Shown here piece by piece: positions 32,213-42,955 of a stretch of 64,000 nucleotides of DNA. The first letter of the stretch is position 1. Each line of letters begins with the position of its first letter. The notes beneath the pieces are model-generated. The model worked only from the letters and a program-made list of their open reading frames with translations, had not been told where the DNA came from and ran no database searches. The position numbers and the translations under genes were made by a program. Source of the stretch: Stemphylium vesicarium (taxonomy: Eukaryota; Ascomycota; Dothideomycetes; Pleosporales; Pleosporaceae); contig QXCR01000004.1 in assembly GCA_004380135.1 (NCBI GenBank), positions 186,001 to 250,000 on the forward strand. Reading direction: 5' to 3'.

Positions 32213-33232
32213 CGGTGATCACTCTACGCAGATCCTATCGAATTGGGCTGCAAACTACTCCAAATGAGGAACTCCCTTCTCGCATCGGCTGTGCCACACT
32301 ATATGCACCTCAGCTCTATGCGCGACAGTCGGTATACGCTCCCGGCCCGAGTGCTTCTCATGAGCGGCCGGCGCTAGATTTGAGTCCATTGACTTCTCCG
32401 TCAGGGCGCCCTGCGGACGCACACGAGCGAATAGCATCTTTCTGTTAAGGCGCGGTTGTCATTCATGTGATCACATCATAATGCAGCACCGCTGGTTCTC
32501 ATGCCGAGGGCCACTCATGCTTCCGCATATGCAAAGTCTCATGCCACGATGACGAAAGAGCAGCATTGTCGTCATTTTCGTTGCAGCGCATTCACTACAA
32601 TTATGAGATTACTGATGAAAACGATAATCGATCTAGCCTTTACTGCGTATATTTCGGTGCCTCTCATTCATTACCGAGCGGGCGTAGTCCAGATTATACA
32701 ATCTTCAGAAGCCAGACCGCAATCATTATAATACAACAAAAGTTACCAGGGTTAACGGGTATCCCGCGATATAAAATAAATGTCTGGATGCTGCAATCAT
32801 CCTATTGGATACTGAATGGTTGGCTCCCGTAAATACAGGCCTTGTAGCGACCCCCGCAGGCAAAACATGTGAACTTGCTGTTGGGAAGGCTGCGGCACAC
32901 CCCGAATCAGACGAGGGTCTACCACAAATAGGTCAATGCCATTGACCAGCCTCGCGCGCACTGAGGAACGTGCCTATCATGTGTGCTGCGCTTATCGGCT
33001 AACAGGAGGGCACTCCACCATTGCGGGAGTCTTTTCAGTAAGGGCTCTCCTGACTGCAAACGGCCACCACATGCAACAATTTTGCATAGCAAAAAGCAAT
33101 GTCTGCAAACACACCCGCAAGCATTTCAATTTGTAGCTTTTCTTTTTCAACGACTTGTACCACTCTTTACATCCTCTTGTATTGATTTAGCGTTTTGGCG
33201 TTACCGTTGCACGACTTTTACCGCGGGGCATC
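32213..33232. other. Intergenic region, 1.0 kb
   Basis: A frame directly after the regulator's stop (to about 32448) is Pro/Ser-rich and could be an alternative spliced tail of that gene, but no splice signal compels it. The rest shows AT-rich patches near 32690-32790 and no supported gene. Confidence 0.45.
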
Positions 33233-34472
33233 ATGGGTCGTAATCAACAGCCTGAGTTGTACGCCGCGGCGCTGATACCCTATACGGCAGCCGCTGTGGC
33301 GCTAGTTCTTCGATTGATATCGCGACATCGGACTAGACACGTGCTGGTATGGGAAGACTACTTGGCCATTATTGCGTTTGTAGGTGGACTTGACTCGTAG
33401 CGCAATGGTGTGCTTACAACTACCCAGTCAACTGGAAGTGCCTTCACATTCATCAGCGTATACAGTATGTGATACTGTGCAATCGACTCGACGGGAGCGC
33501 TGACGATAAAAAGAGATGAGATGGGGTTTGGGGAAACCAATCAACGACATCGACATGTCTGAGGAAGACATCGTTCACCACTACTTCTTCGATCTCTGGA
33601 TTGACATGTGGTTCTATACGTTCTCGGTGGGATTATCAAAGTTTGTCATACTGGGCTTCTACTGGCGGACGTTCTCGCTTTCCATCATACGGCAACCTAT
33701 TCGGATACTGTTCGTTTGCTCGGTATGCTGGATCATCGTTAGAGTAAGTATCTTTCCTGCTTCCCCCCAAAGAAGTCTGTGTTGACGTCTGAAGGTTATT
33801 CTTATCACGATGCAGTGTCAGCCAATCGAGAAGTTCTGGCAGCCGAAACTACCTGGAAAATGTCCTCTCACGCCCATGATGTCGTTGTTCGCAGCGAGTA
33901 TACTGCACTTCTTGCTTGAGGTTGCTATCCTGCTATGCCCACTCATCGAGATCTACCGCCTACACATTTCGACAGCACGTAAGTTTGCCGTAGCAGCCAT
34001 GTTTGCATCCGGACTATTGTGAGTTGAACAACACCAAATCATTGACCATCTTCTAACTGGGTGAAGGGTCTGCGGTTCAGCACTCGGCACCATAGTGCAC
34101 ACAGTGTCTTTGGGCCAGAAAGAGCACCAAGATCTCACCTACGACGGGATCGATGACCAGATATGGGCGGTCTGCGATGTGAATCTCGCATCTTTCGCAA
34201 GTCAGTGAGCACAAAACCCTCCGTTGAGAATGAGACAACTAATCCATGTACCAGCATCTCTACCACTTATTCGTCCCATTCTGCGCTCTTTTGGCGGTAT
34301 ATTCAGCGGCGCAAGATCAGATGGCTCACCATCCGGTCCTAACAGTTACGCAAATGCACATTCGGTGCCAACGGTGGGCAGTGCTCCAAAGAAACGACGT
34401 AGTCGACCGTTGACTACTACCCTCGACACGGAATCCATGATCGAGCTAGCTGGAGAGGCGGATGGCGGTTAG
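33233..34472 (+). CDS. Fungal rhodopsin-like (PTH11-type) integral membrane protein
   Basis: Seven-helix membrane protein of the large ascomycete family annotated rhodopsin domain-containing, related to Pth11-type receptors; it is not a retinal-binding opsin. Exons: 33233-33379, 33428-33464, 33514-33743, 33795-34018, 34067-34200, 34255-34472, joined in frame to 329 aa. Marks: LYAAALIPYTAAAVALVLRL (first helix), VWEDYLAII, YKMRWGLGKPINDI produced by splices 1 and 2, LSKFVILGFYWRTFS, the QCQPIEKFWQPKLPGKC loop with its paired cysteines, STARKFAVAAMFASG, and LPLIRPILRS before a basic, Ser-rich cytoplasmic tail. No CFEM domain is present. The second exon is only 37 nt. The ligand is unknown. Confidence 0.87.
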
Positions 34473-36008
34473 GGCAAGAGAACGAGCAGAGCGCATGTCA
34501 TGCATGCATGTGATGGGGATGAAGGGCGCGAAGAAGCGGTCAGAGACGGTATTCACGTGCGTAGAGAGACGAGGGTTGACTTTAGTAACGTTTGACACTG
34601 CGAATCCTACGTGTTCACACTCGCGCAGCATGTTTTGTGTGTATTTATTGCATCTGCGCAAAGTTGACTGGCCGTCCAATCCGCAACGACAGGAACCCCG
34701 CCATGATGATCGGTCGCACGACATTCGAAGTAAGGCGGTCCATTGCAGGCTCGCAGCTACTTGTAACAAGTATCGATCGGCATTCTGGCATCCATCCCCT
34801 CTACTGCCAGACTCACGTACCTCAAAATTCCCTATTCCTCGAGACGTGAAAGCCATTTCGAGTCACCCAGTTCCCGAATCTTTCCACCTTCGTCGATTGT
34901 AGATGAAAGGAGAATATTAACGTAACAAGGATGCTGGTTCTTTGCATCAAGTTTTCGCACGCTGAAACGACCCGCATCTTCTGGGTGAGGTGCAGCAAAA
35001 CAGTTCCCTGCCCGTGTTCCGCGACCCGCCCAAGAAGGATGTGTAAGGGGATGCCTGGCGCTGTAACCCTTGCTGCTTATCATCGTACGATGATCATCAG
35101 GGTCGTGGGTAGGGTGTCATACCTAGGACTGCGGAAAGTAAGTTGGTGCTGTGTAGAGTGTGCTTTCTTCCGCTGTCGTATGGTGGGTGAGGTTGTAGTA
35201 GTACGATATTGTATTAACGAATTTCGAAAGTGTCGCTAGCATTTATCATTCTTACTCTGATAGGATCGCGACAAAATTCTATTTCACACACTCAAAGTCC
35301 CAATAACACGCAGCTCGCTTCGTCGTCGATTTACGTTCTTTCTGTCTCGTAAATGTTACAAGCAGCTTCTCGCTTTGCATTCTCACATCCTTTTCGGCTC
35401 ATAAAACCTGATTTGGACTCACCTCCCAACCGCGACCATGAAAAGCCCAGGCTCGAGCTCGAAAAAGGCAAGACGAGATATAGCCGTTCCATGTATATCT
35501 CGTGGACCAAGTTCCGTCTTGGACCGCGTCATTCAAGCGATGCTTGGTTCTTCTAGACGCCACGCTAATGGCACGACGATGCCGAAACGAGCTTGTCTAG
35601 TAAACCCGTGTTAGCCGGATGCGCAAAAAGAGGGTCGCATGAAGCGAATAAAAGCATTTTGCGCGGCCTTGGGACGATCATGATTGTCAGGGTTCGAGTA
35701 TAGCATGTGCGTGTGTAGCAGTTTTGGATGCGTCATAAGCTGGATGTGGTATGGTGTTGATATGTAGAAATGTCTGCCGGATTGGGTAGGGGGCCGCACG
35801 AGTGAGCAGTCGCGACGTTGAACAAGTGCTTCTACTGTGTGACCTCTGTACTGTCACCTTTATCGATCCTGATCTCTTGCTGTCACTTCATCGTCGATCT
35901 CAAAAATTTGGAACTTCGCTTCAAGCCTCACGCCTCGCACTTCAAGTCAATGTTAGGGCCCATCTTAAATCCGACCTCGCGCCTTCCCGCGTCACCTTAA
36001 ACGCAAAG
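34473..36008. other. Intergenic region, 1.5 kb
   Basis: Several overlapping open frames on both strands around 34450-34900 lack domain character and have no clear splice partners. Sequence 35230-35560 is a promoter-like mixture with nothing I can name. No transposon signature seen. Confidence 0.45.
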
Positions 36009-36312
36009 ATGTTCAAAGTACCCTACTACGCCCTTCTCGTCGCGTTCCTTGGTCCCTTAGTCGCACTTGCACAAGTGGTCCCCGCAGGCGCTTCAGAAGG
36101 CATCGCTTCCATCGTCCCAACGGTCTACAGTTCAGCAGCAACACTTGTATCCGCACAGCCTACAAGCACGGGCGCGGCGAATGCGCATGGTGAGTCTAGG
36201 GGGGGGGTCTGGACTGTAGGATGGAAGGAATGCAATTGCTGACGTGATTGCAGAAGTACAATATGCTGCTATGCTGGGCGTTGGTGGTGCTGCATTGCAC
36301 GCGTTCTTGTAA
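36009..36312 (+). CDS. Small secreted or GPI-anchor-like protein, 79 aa
   Basis: Two-exon mini-gene: 36009-36189 and 36254-36312, with a 64-nt intron (GTGAGT donor, TTGCAG acceptor). The product starts with a textbook signal peptide (MFKVPYYALLVAFLGPLVAL, cleavage probably after ALAQ), has a short Ser/Thr/Ala-rich middle with no cysteine, and ends in a hydrophobic stretch (YAAMLGVGGAALHAFL). This pattern, short, Ser/Thr-rich, with hydrophobic ends, is that of small fungal GPI-anchored proteins: the small-residue triplet before the tail could be an omega site. No homologue comes to mind. An extended frame upstream without introns exists, but only this ATG opens a signal peptide. The intron contains a run of nine G. 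Confidence 0.6.
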
Positions 36313-36936
36313 TCCGGGCGTCTCTAGCGTTGTGGTCTGATAAACAAAAAAGAAGATAAGGGAAGCAGGTGCGTGTACGTTTGAGAGTTTGAGACGGCAT
36401 TCGGCAAGTGGGGAAGAGTATGGTAGAGTCACATCATGGATGATCACGTGTATCTTCAAAGTCACATAACCCTGGGGCTTCCCGAAGATACATCTACACA
36501 TCATCATCCAGGTAGTCGATCGCCCTTTCAAACTTCATGAATACATTTGGCTTCACTTACTTCAAATGCTGCTACCTCACGTACATGTGTATCAGGATGC
36601 CTTCCAAAGTTTAGCGTTTCTTCCCCGCCCAGCGTACCAGCCCTTGATGGGCGCCCAGCATAGCCTTGAGCCATCAGCAATCACTCAGGTGCTCCGGATA
36701 TTTGATACGTTATCTCTGTTTGAGGTCAAGCTACGACCACAGGTTCATTGCCATTCTGCCCGGAATGACTCACCTCTTGCACTGGGAACTGTGCATGTAG
36801 GAAGCACAACCTGTGCGCGTCGCCCCAGGGTTCCTTGAAGACCAGACCAACGCAGCAGCAGCGCACGAACCTATCGCCGTTACTCTCTATAGAAGTCAAC
36901 ACGCTTTACATTCCTTGTCCGTAGCATCCTCTCACA

Positions 36937-36990
36937 TCTATCTCGCGTCTACCTCGCGCCTACCTCGCGCCTACCTCCCGTCTACCCTCC
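36937..36990 (+). repeat. 11-bp minisatellite, about 4.9 copies
   Basis: Tandem units of YCTAYCTCGCG: 36937-36947, 36948-36958, 36959-36969, 36970-36980 and a partial copy to 36990. Units differ by one or two bases. It lies 55 bp upstream of the start codon of the repeat-protein gene, so it is in the promoter or 5' leader. Confidence 0.85.
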
Positions 36991-37044
36991 ACTTCTGACG
37001 TCCATAGCGCCCGCGCCTTTCAGCCAACAACAAACTCCTGTACC

Positions 37045-38421
37045 ATGACGGTATCTGCCCCTAATACGCGTATGACCATAGCGAAATGTGCCGAGCACCT
37101 AGAGGTAAGTGAGGCAGCCTTTCATGACATAACAAAATCGATAGCAGATATCGTCAAGACGAGAAAGGGATTGTAGGATTTTGTGCACAACAGGAGCAAC
37201 CGCATCGACAAGCTTCGTAATTTCTGGGGCGAGGTTCGTATGCGTCAGCTGCCTTACGAAAATGAACTCAAGAAACTGCAAGAGGCTAACCTTCCCATCT
37301 ACAATAAGGTTGTCCACTATATATTCACCAGAGCGCGAGGAGAGGCGCGTCGGGACGTACGAATAAACAGACACGTTCTCAGGGGAATGAAAAAGGCGTA
37401 TCGGAAAGCTGTCGATGAATTCGTAACAGACTATGGCAGCAGGGCGCAAAGGTCACCTTCATCTAATCAGCTGCAAACAACATGTACGAGGCTGGAACAG
37501 GTGCATCGAGCGGCTCTTGATGACCTCATAACAAGCTTAGGGAATGGTTACAGATCGCCCGCGCCTGAAGAATTGGCTAGCAGGAAAGCGATGCTCTGAA
37601 AACGATTAGATGAGGTTTGTCATGAGGCTGCGATTGCCCGGAAAGAGCAGGCTGCCAAGAATTTTGAGACAGCAGATCGTGACAAGTTGGTGGAAACGCT
37701 TCACCGATACGATCAGATGGACTCTTTTGCAGAGGAACTGCAGGAGGCGACTAACATGACTATCTACGACTTCTGCACTTTCATGAGAGATTGCAGGGAT
37801 ACGACACGACACTCGCAGCCATATGAGCAGTTACAAGCAGCACTATGGAAACTAAACATGTCGCATCGGGCGACTGTAGATGAGCTCATGAGAAGCTCAA
37901 GTAGCGATGACAGGCCGCCGACGGTTGAAGAGTTCACCGCAGAGAAAAGGAAACACCGTGAAAATTTAGCCACATTACATCAGAGGGCTACTGCTGACTC
38001 GAAGGTGATCAAGAAAGAAGACGACGACCAGGCGCAAACCACTTCGGATTCCTCTAAAATTACGACGATTTCCCCAACTGAGCTGTGGCCAAATTTGACA
38101 AAAGGCGTCAACGGCTTGACGCAGGTTGAAGAAAGCAACCGATTATTTATGCAGGAGCTCTATATGGCCCACAATTATTGCACCCGAGGCAGCGATTGTC
38201 CGAACTGTTCTACTAGGAGCACCCGGACTTCGGGAGCCAAGGCTCCAATACAAGCCGTGCAGAGGAGCCATGGTACCGCGGGCAAGCATCTGGCCGCCAC
38301 TCCGTCCACCAGACAGAGTGAAGAAGACACAGGTCTCGCTCTCGTCCGTGCCCGGTTCAGGGATAACTGGGACAGTTTGTTCCAACTCTATAGCAAGGGA
38401 TGGAATTTCTCAGTAGGGTAA
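37045..38421 (+). pseudogene. Orphan repeat-containing protein interrupted by in-frame TGA
   Basis: Exon 1 is 37045-37104, intron 37105-37176 (GTAAGT donor, TAG acceptor), exon 2 is 37177-37596 up to a TGA at 37597-37599. The same frame then continues open, without loss of character, to a stop at 38419-38421. If the TGA were sense, the product would be about 434 aa. The protein is hydrophilic and helical, with degenerate units of about 35-38 residues: MKKAYRKAVDEFV, then EQVHRAALDDLITSLG followed by RSPAPEE, a weaker LDEVCHEAAIARKEQ, and NMSHRATVDELMRSSSS followed by RPPTVEE. The stop sits inside a unit whose partner is open at the same place, so the downstream part was once coding. The C-terminus has a Cys-rich patch (CTRGSDCPNCST). 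I recognise no family. Either a recent nonsense allele, a readthrough gene, or a sequence error. Confidence 0.55.
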
Positions 38422-39342
38422 CAACTTTCTGTTACATGATAGTAGGGCCTTACTGTTGTATAAGATAGTCCTTATACTTAGTTTGAGACTGGATAGGACT
38501 GTAATAGACACAGTTGTAGTAGCCGCGCAGACTAGCAGAGCGAACATTCATATCAATTTTCTGTGTGCCTGCGGGTAGGAGGAACCCACTCTCTAAATTA
38601 TACATTTTTGTGATACCTAAAGCAGCTTGTATTCATCGTAAGAGACCAACAACGTAAGAGGTTCACAGAACATGACAGCACGGCGCAAGAGCATCGCCGC
38701 AAAGCAGCGGCGAACGAGCTTCGGATTGAAATGTAGACGGGGACGTCAACGTTTGTGAGAGTTGCTATAGTACTAGAAGAGACGATCAGAACATTCCCGA
38801 GGCAAAGCCTCATGGCGGATCAATAAGATCAACGAAGCGAAATCTCACACGGGTTGAGAGAAGTTGCGTTGCCCCTGATAGCGGAAATTGAGCGCGCCAT
38901 GAAGCTGTGGATCAACAACAAGATCGACGAACCCTCTCAAGCTAGCAAAGACCCCGAGCGAGGAGCCGAGCCAACCCTTCTTCCACTCTTTATATGCCAC
39001 AGACTGGAACTCCGTCGTACTGCGATCACAAGCCTACGTTTAATCATGGAGACTTCCGCGTATTTCACGGGAACTTTAATCGATCCCACGACTCCATGGC
39101 CTACACCACAGTACTAGCAAAGAAACATCAACACATCAAAGGTGCAATATACTCTTAAATCGTCATCAAATCATACTTTTTCGTACTCGATCATCTAAAC
39201 CTTTACGTCTAGTGTAGCTCTTTCGTCTATACTACGAATCGTGAAACCGATAAAGTCACCCCGCGAAAACCAATAAGTCATTAGCCGTGAAAATGCCATC
39301 GCTCATGCGAATCGCGTGCCAGAATAAGAGGCAACGCGTCGC
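38422..39342. other. Intergenic region, 0.9 kb
   Basis: It holds the 3' flank of the repeat gene and that of MET3. A short frame at about 38854-39117 begins with a helix-like segment but shows no family or splicing context. Nothing else supported. Confidence 0.4.
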
Positions 39343-41291
39343 TTACAACTGGGTCAAAAGACCCTCGCTCTCCAACAAAAGGACGATCTGGTGGACAGCT
39401 GTCCTGACATTGCTAGTCGATAAGTCGACGGTCAGGTCAGCGTTGGCAGGAACCTCGTACGGGTCGTCAACACCGGTGAAGCCCTTGATCTCACCAGCGC
39501 GCGCCTTGGCGTAGACACCGCGCTTGTCGTTCTTCTCGGCGTGCTCAAGCGGGGTAGCAACGTGGACGAGGAAGAAGGATCCGAACCTCTCGACCGTCTG
39601 GCGGGCTGCTTTTCTTGATTCCTCGAAGGGAGCAATAGGGGCGACGATGGCGGCTGCGCCAGCCTTGGTGAGCTCGGAAGCAACAAAGGCAATGCGGGCA
39701 ATGTTCTTGTCACGGTCGGATCGGCTGAAGCCAAGCTCGCTGGAGAGCTCGCTGCGGATGGTCTCACCGAGAAGGAGAGAGACGGAGCGGCCACCTTGCT
39801 GGTTGAGGGTGACGTTGAGGGCACGGGCAATGGCGTCCTTTCCAGAGTTCTGGTAACCCGTCAGGAAGACGGTGAAACCCTGCTGGTTGCGGGGAGGGTG
39901 AGACTCGCGGAGCACGCGAACGACCTCGGGGTAAGAGAACCACTCGGGGATCTCAGCACCAGTGCGGAGACGCTTGCGGAGTTCTGTTTGCTCAATTAGT
40001 ATTCCGTTTGCATGCCAACAAAGACGTCAGAAAACATACCAGTTCCGGAGATGTCGAGGGTCTTGATACCCTGCTCGACCTCATTCTTGGGCTTGTACTC
40101 GTCGGAGTCGGGGAGATAGGTCATCTGGAGGAAGGGAACAACCTCGATGCCGAGCTCATCCCTGTACTTCTCGACCGCGTCCTGGGCGTCGTAGGGGCCG
40201 TAGAAATCGACGCCCTTGGAGTTCTTGCCTGGACCGGCGTGGTCACGACCGACAATAAAGTGGGTAGCACCATGATTCTTGCGGATGATGGCGTGCCAGA
40301 TAGCCTCACGGGGACCAGCCATACGCATGGCAAGGGGCAGAAGAGCGAGGACAGCCATGCCGTTGGGGTAGCGGGGCATCAGAGCCTGGTAGACACGGAC
40401 ACGGGTGAAGTGGTCAATGTCACCGGGCTTGGTCAGACCAACGACGGGGTGGATGAGGACGTTGGCCTGGCGGGCGCGGGCAGCGCGGACCGTCAGCTCA
40501 CGGTGAGCGCGGTGCATGGGGTTCCTGGTCTGGAAAGCAACGACCTTGGACCAGCCAAGCTTGTCGAAGTGCAGGCGGAGCTCTGCAGGTGTGTAGCGGA
40601 GACCGACATAGTCGTAGTGCTCCAGGCGGTCGATGGCATCGATCTTACCACCAACGTAGTACTCCTTGACGGTCTCGTAGAGGTACTTGATGGCAGGGTG
40701 AGCTACGTCACCGTCCTTGTCGAAGACCTCCTTGGCCTCCTTCTCCTTGTCTGGCTGGTATACGTCGTCGACGGTGATGATGGCAACGTTGCGGTCGTCA
40801 CGGGAGTCGCGGAGGGCGATGCGTGCACCCTGCTTCAGGCCCGTCTCGTCGATGGTCTCCTTGGAGACATCGAGGCAGATGGGAATGGAGAAAAGGTTGC
40901 CGTCGGCAAGACGGTTGTTGGCAACTACGCCTTCATAGTCCTTCTGGTTCATAAAACCTGCATAATGCAGTCAGGTACCGATCGGTGTGCAAACAGGCCA
41001 AACGCGAGGGGCACGGAAAATGCCCCTCGCCTAGTGCCGCGGCATGACGACTTACCCTCCAATGGTGAGAAACCTCCGTTCAGGATGAGTTCCAAGTCGC
41101 AAAGCTGCCTCTCAGAGAGGACAATCGCAGGAAGCTTCTCAGCCTCGTCGAAGAGCTCCTTGCGCCTGGGCGCATCGCGGGCAATCAGGTCCTTGAGGAC
41201 GCCGCCTATAGTTTGCCCCCTCGTCAGCGTCCGGCACAACTTTTATCGGCGACCCTGCGCAAAGAAACTAACCGTGGGGTGCGTTCGCCAT
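39343..41291 (-). CDS. MET3: ATP sulfurylase with regulatory APS-kinase-like domain
   Basis: Sulfate adenylyltransferase, which activates sulfate to APS at the start of assimilation, 575 aa (fungal norm about 573). Exons: 41273-41291, 41056-41205, 40040-40957, 39343-39983. The first exon is only 19 nt (MANAPHG), joined to GVLKDLIARD. Catalytic-domain motifs are intact: VAFQTRNPMHRAHREL (QTRNP and HxxH) and FIVGRDHAGPG. The C-terminal domain looks like APS kinase but its P-loop is degenerate (GYQNSGKDAIARAL). This matches the Penicillium-type enzyme, in which the domain is an allosteric PAPS sensor rather than a kinase. It lies on the same strand just downstream of the PAPS reductase gene. Very biased codon use (G/C-ending) suggests high expression and creates a long antisense open frame. 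Confidence 0.97.
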
Positions 41292-41997
41292 TTCTGCGGA
41301 AGATGTGAGGGGTAGAAAATTCCGGGGTGTAAAGATGTGTGAATTATGCGAGAGAAGATTTTGGGGCCGTTCCTGACTGTACCAAGTTGTTCTTCGCAGT
41401 AAAAGGTTTCTGGGTCACCCAAAAGAAAGATGCGCGACTAAGGAGCAGGAAGCGGGAACGGGCGCGATGGGCTTTTTATTCTACGGGTACTCCAGGTTCC
41501 ATATTCCCGATTGTTGACCATAGCCTTCTCTGGATTTTCTCTGCTGCAGAGACTAGGGTACAAAGCGGGTGTTTGTATGGGTCGGCAGATCTTGGAAGCG
41601 ATTGCGCAATTGCACGCGATGCCTTAGAGCCTGTCGCACTCGCTGCTCTCATTGTGCGAAATGGCGAGAGTGACGTGAGAGGAGCGGAGCCATAGAGGGT
41701 CACGGAAGTTCGGTCGCAGATTCGCGCGAAATTTCAGGAACGCTTCACGAAAACTGACAAAGCTTCAAAGGATGATTAATACTTGTTTGATTCATGACTG
41801 GGCTTCATTGGCCCGTACATCGGTGGTATCTCGGCCCCGTTTGTACACAACCGGATCTAACATCCGTGATCATAATGCTGTCCCAATTTACCGCAAATCC
41901 AAACCCCATGGTATGCCCGTCCCGAAGAACCCGAACGCCGATGCTAATGCAAGTACAAGAAGAAAACGGGGTAACTAAACGCCCGGCTGCGAGAAAC
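41292..41997. promoter_or_regulatory. MET3 promoter and MET16 3' flank
   Basis: 706 bases between two same-strand sulfur genes. The MET3 promoter must lie next to 41291. I found no perfect CYS3-type palindrome (ATGRYRYCAT) by eye; a TGACGTGA word occurs near 41672. Confidence 0.45.
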
Positions 41998-42955
41998 TTA
42001 AACATTTAAAGAAACTTGTTGGAGCTTGTTGGCAAGGTCCTCGTTCTGTCGCTTCATCTCCTGCTCTTGAAGGAACATGGCGTATCGTGACTTGGGGTTG
42101 TGGATACCGCACTCAGACTTGGCCTTGCCCTTCCAGCGTCCTGCTCGCTCATCTTCTCCCGCGGCGACGGGCTGGGTAGAGTGCCAGTCGCCAACGCTCT
42201 TGTAGCCCCGGTCGAGGAGGTCGTTGTATGGGACGCCGTTTGCGTCGACGTATTCCTTGACTTGGGCAAACGTCCAGTTGGCGAGTGGGTTGATCTTGAT
42301 GAGGCCAGCCTCATCGATCTCGATGATGTCCAAGTCACCACGCTTTCCACCTTGGCTGCGACGTCGACCAGTCAGGATGGCCTTGGCTTGAAGGTCAGAG
42401 TAGGCGCGCTCTGCTGGCTCGACCTTTGCGACGTAGTCGTAAAGTTCGTCATTTGTCTCCCATAGTTTGTCACCGTGCTTGGCGGTGAAGTCGTTTACGT
42501 TGTCACAGCCGGCGGGCTTGTAGACATGGACTGGGGTTCCATACTTCCTCCTGACGCGGTCGACAAGAGCATATGTTTCATCGAAGTGGTAAAGGGTGTC
42601 GAGGAAGACCAAGTCGATGTTGTGCTTCAATGGTCCGTCAAGCTTTGACAACATGTCCACGGTGACTAGTCCGGTAAGACCAAAGGCGGTAGTCTGGAAA
42701 AGCCCGGGCAGAGATGTGATGCACCATTTGAGGATATCTGATAAGATATTAGTCGAGGTCTTCGAGGTTGTATAACCATTACTCACCCTGTGGTTCGAGC
42801 TTGGCCAACTGAGCGTTGATGTACTTCAAGTGAGGCCTGGTGAAGTAGATTTCAGGCAGACTCTCCTGACTTGACTCGGCTGATGCATAGCCAGATTCCT
42901 CACGGACTGAGGCACGCTTGTAGGTGTCGACGTTGTCGAAGAGTGGTGACGACAT
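41998..42955 (-). CDS. MET16: PAPS reductase (phosphoadenylyl-sulfate reductase)
   Basis: Thioredoxin-dependent reductase that converts PAPS to sulfite, two steps after ATP sulfurylase, 302 aa. Exons 42787-42955 and 41998-42737 with a 49-nt intron. Family marks are TTAFGLTGLVTVDMLSKL (the PP-loop region, here with TAFGLTG), DLVFLDTLYHFDETYALVDR, ILTGRRRSQGG, NPLANWTFAQVKEYV, and the C-terminal KSECGIH with the single catalytic cysteine. No second cysteine pair, so PAPS rather than APS is the expected substrate. Start chosen at 42955 (MSSPLFDNVDTY); an upstream in-frame ATG adds 85 residues of leader-like sequence. Confidence 0.95.

Noticed and set aside
32209..32448. Short frame after the Zn2Cys6 gene as a separate gene
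   Set aside because: It starts within the stop context of the regulator, is only 79 codons and of Pro/Ser composition; at most it is an alternative tail of that gene.
35685..35705. GGTTCGAGT word resembling a tRNA B box
   Set aside because: The consensus GGTTCGANTCC is not completed, and no A box or cloverleaf could be folded at the right distance.
37597..37599. TGA as a selenocysteine codon
   Set aside because: Ascomycete fungi generally lack selenocysteine machinery, no redox-type Cys context surrounds it, and no stem-loop element was evident. Nonsense, readthrough or sequence error is simpler.
37540..37609. Intron removing the TGA in the orphan gene (GTTACA donor near 37546, TTAG acceptor near 37609)
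   Set aside because: The donor is weak and the removed segment (RSPAPEE and following) aligns with a coding repeat unit downstream, so it looks like exon.
40008..41315. Long plus-strand open frame (about 435 codons) opposite MET3
   Set aside because: It lies entirely antisense to the well-supported ATP sulfurylase exons and introns, has a Val/Gly/Asp-monotonous composition, and is explained by the strong G/C-ending codon bias of MET3.
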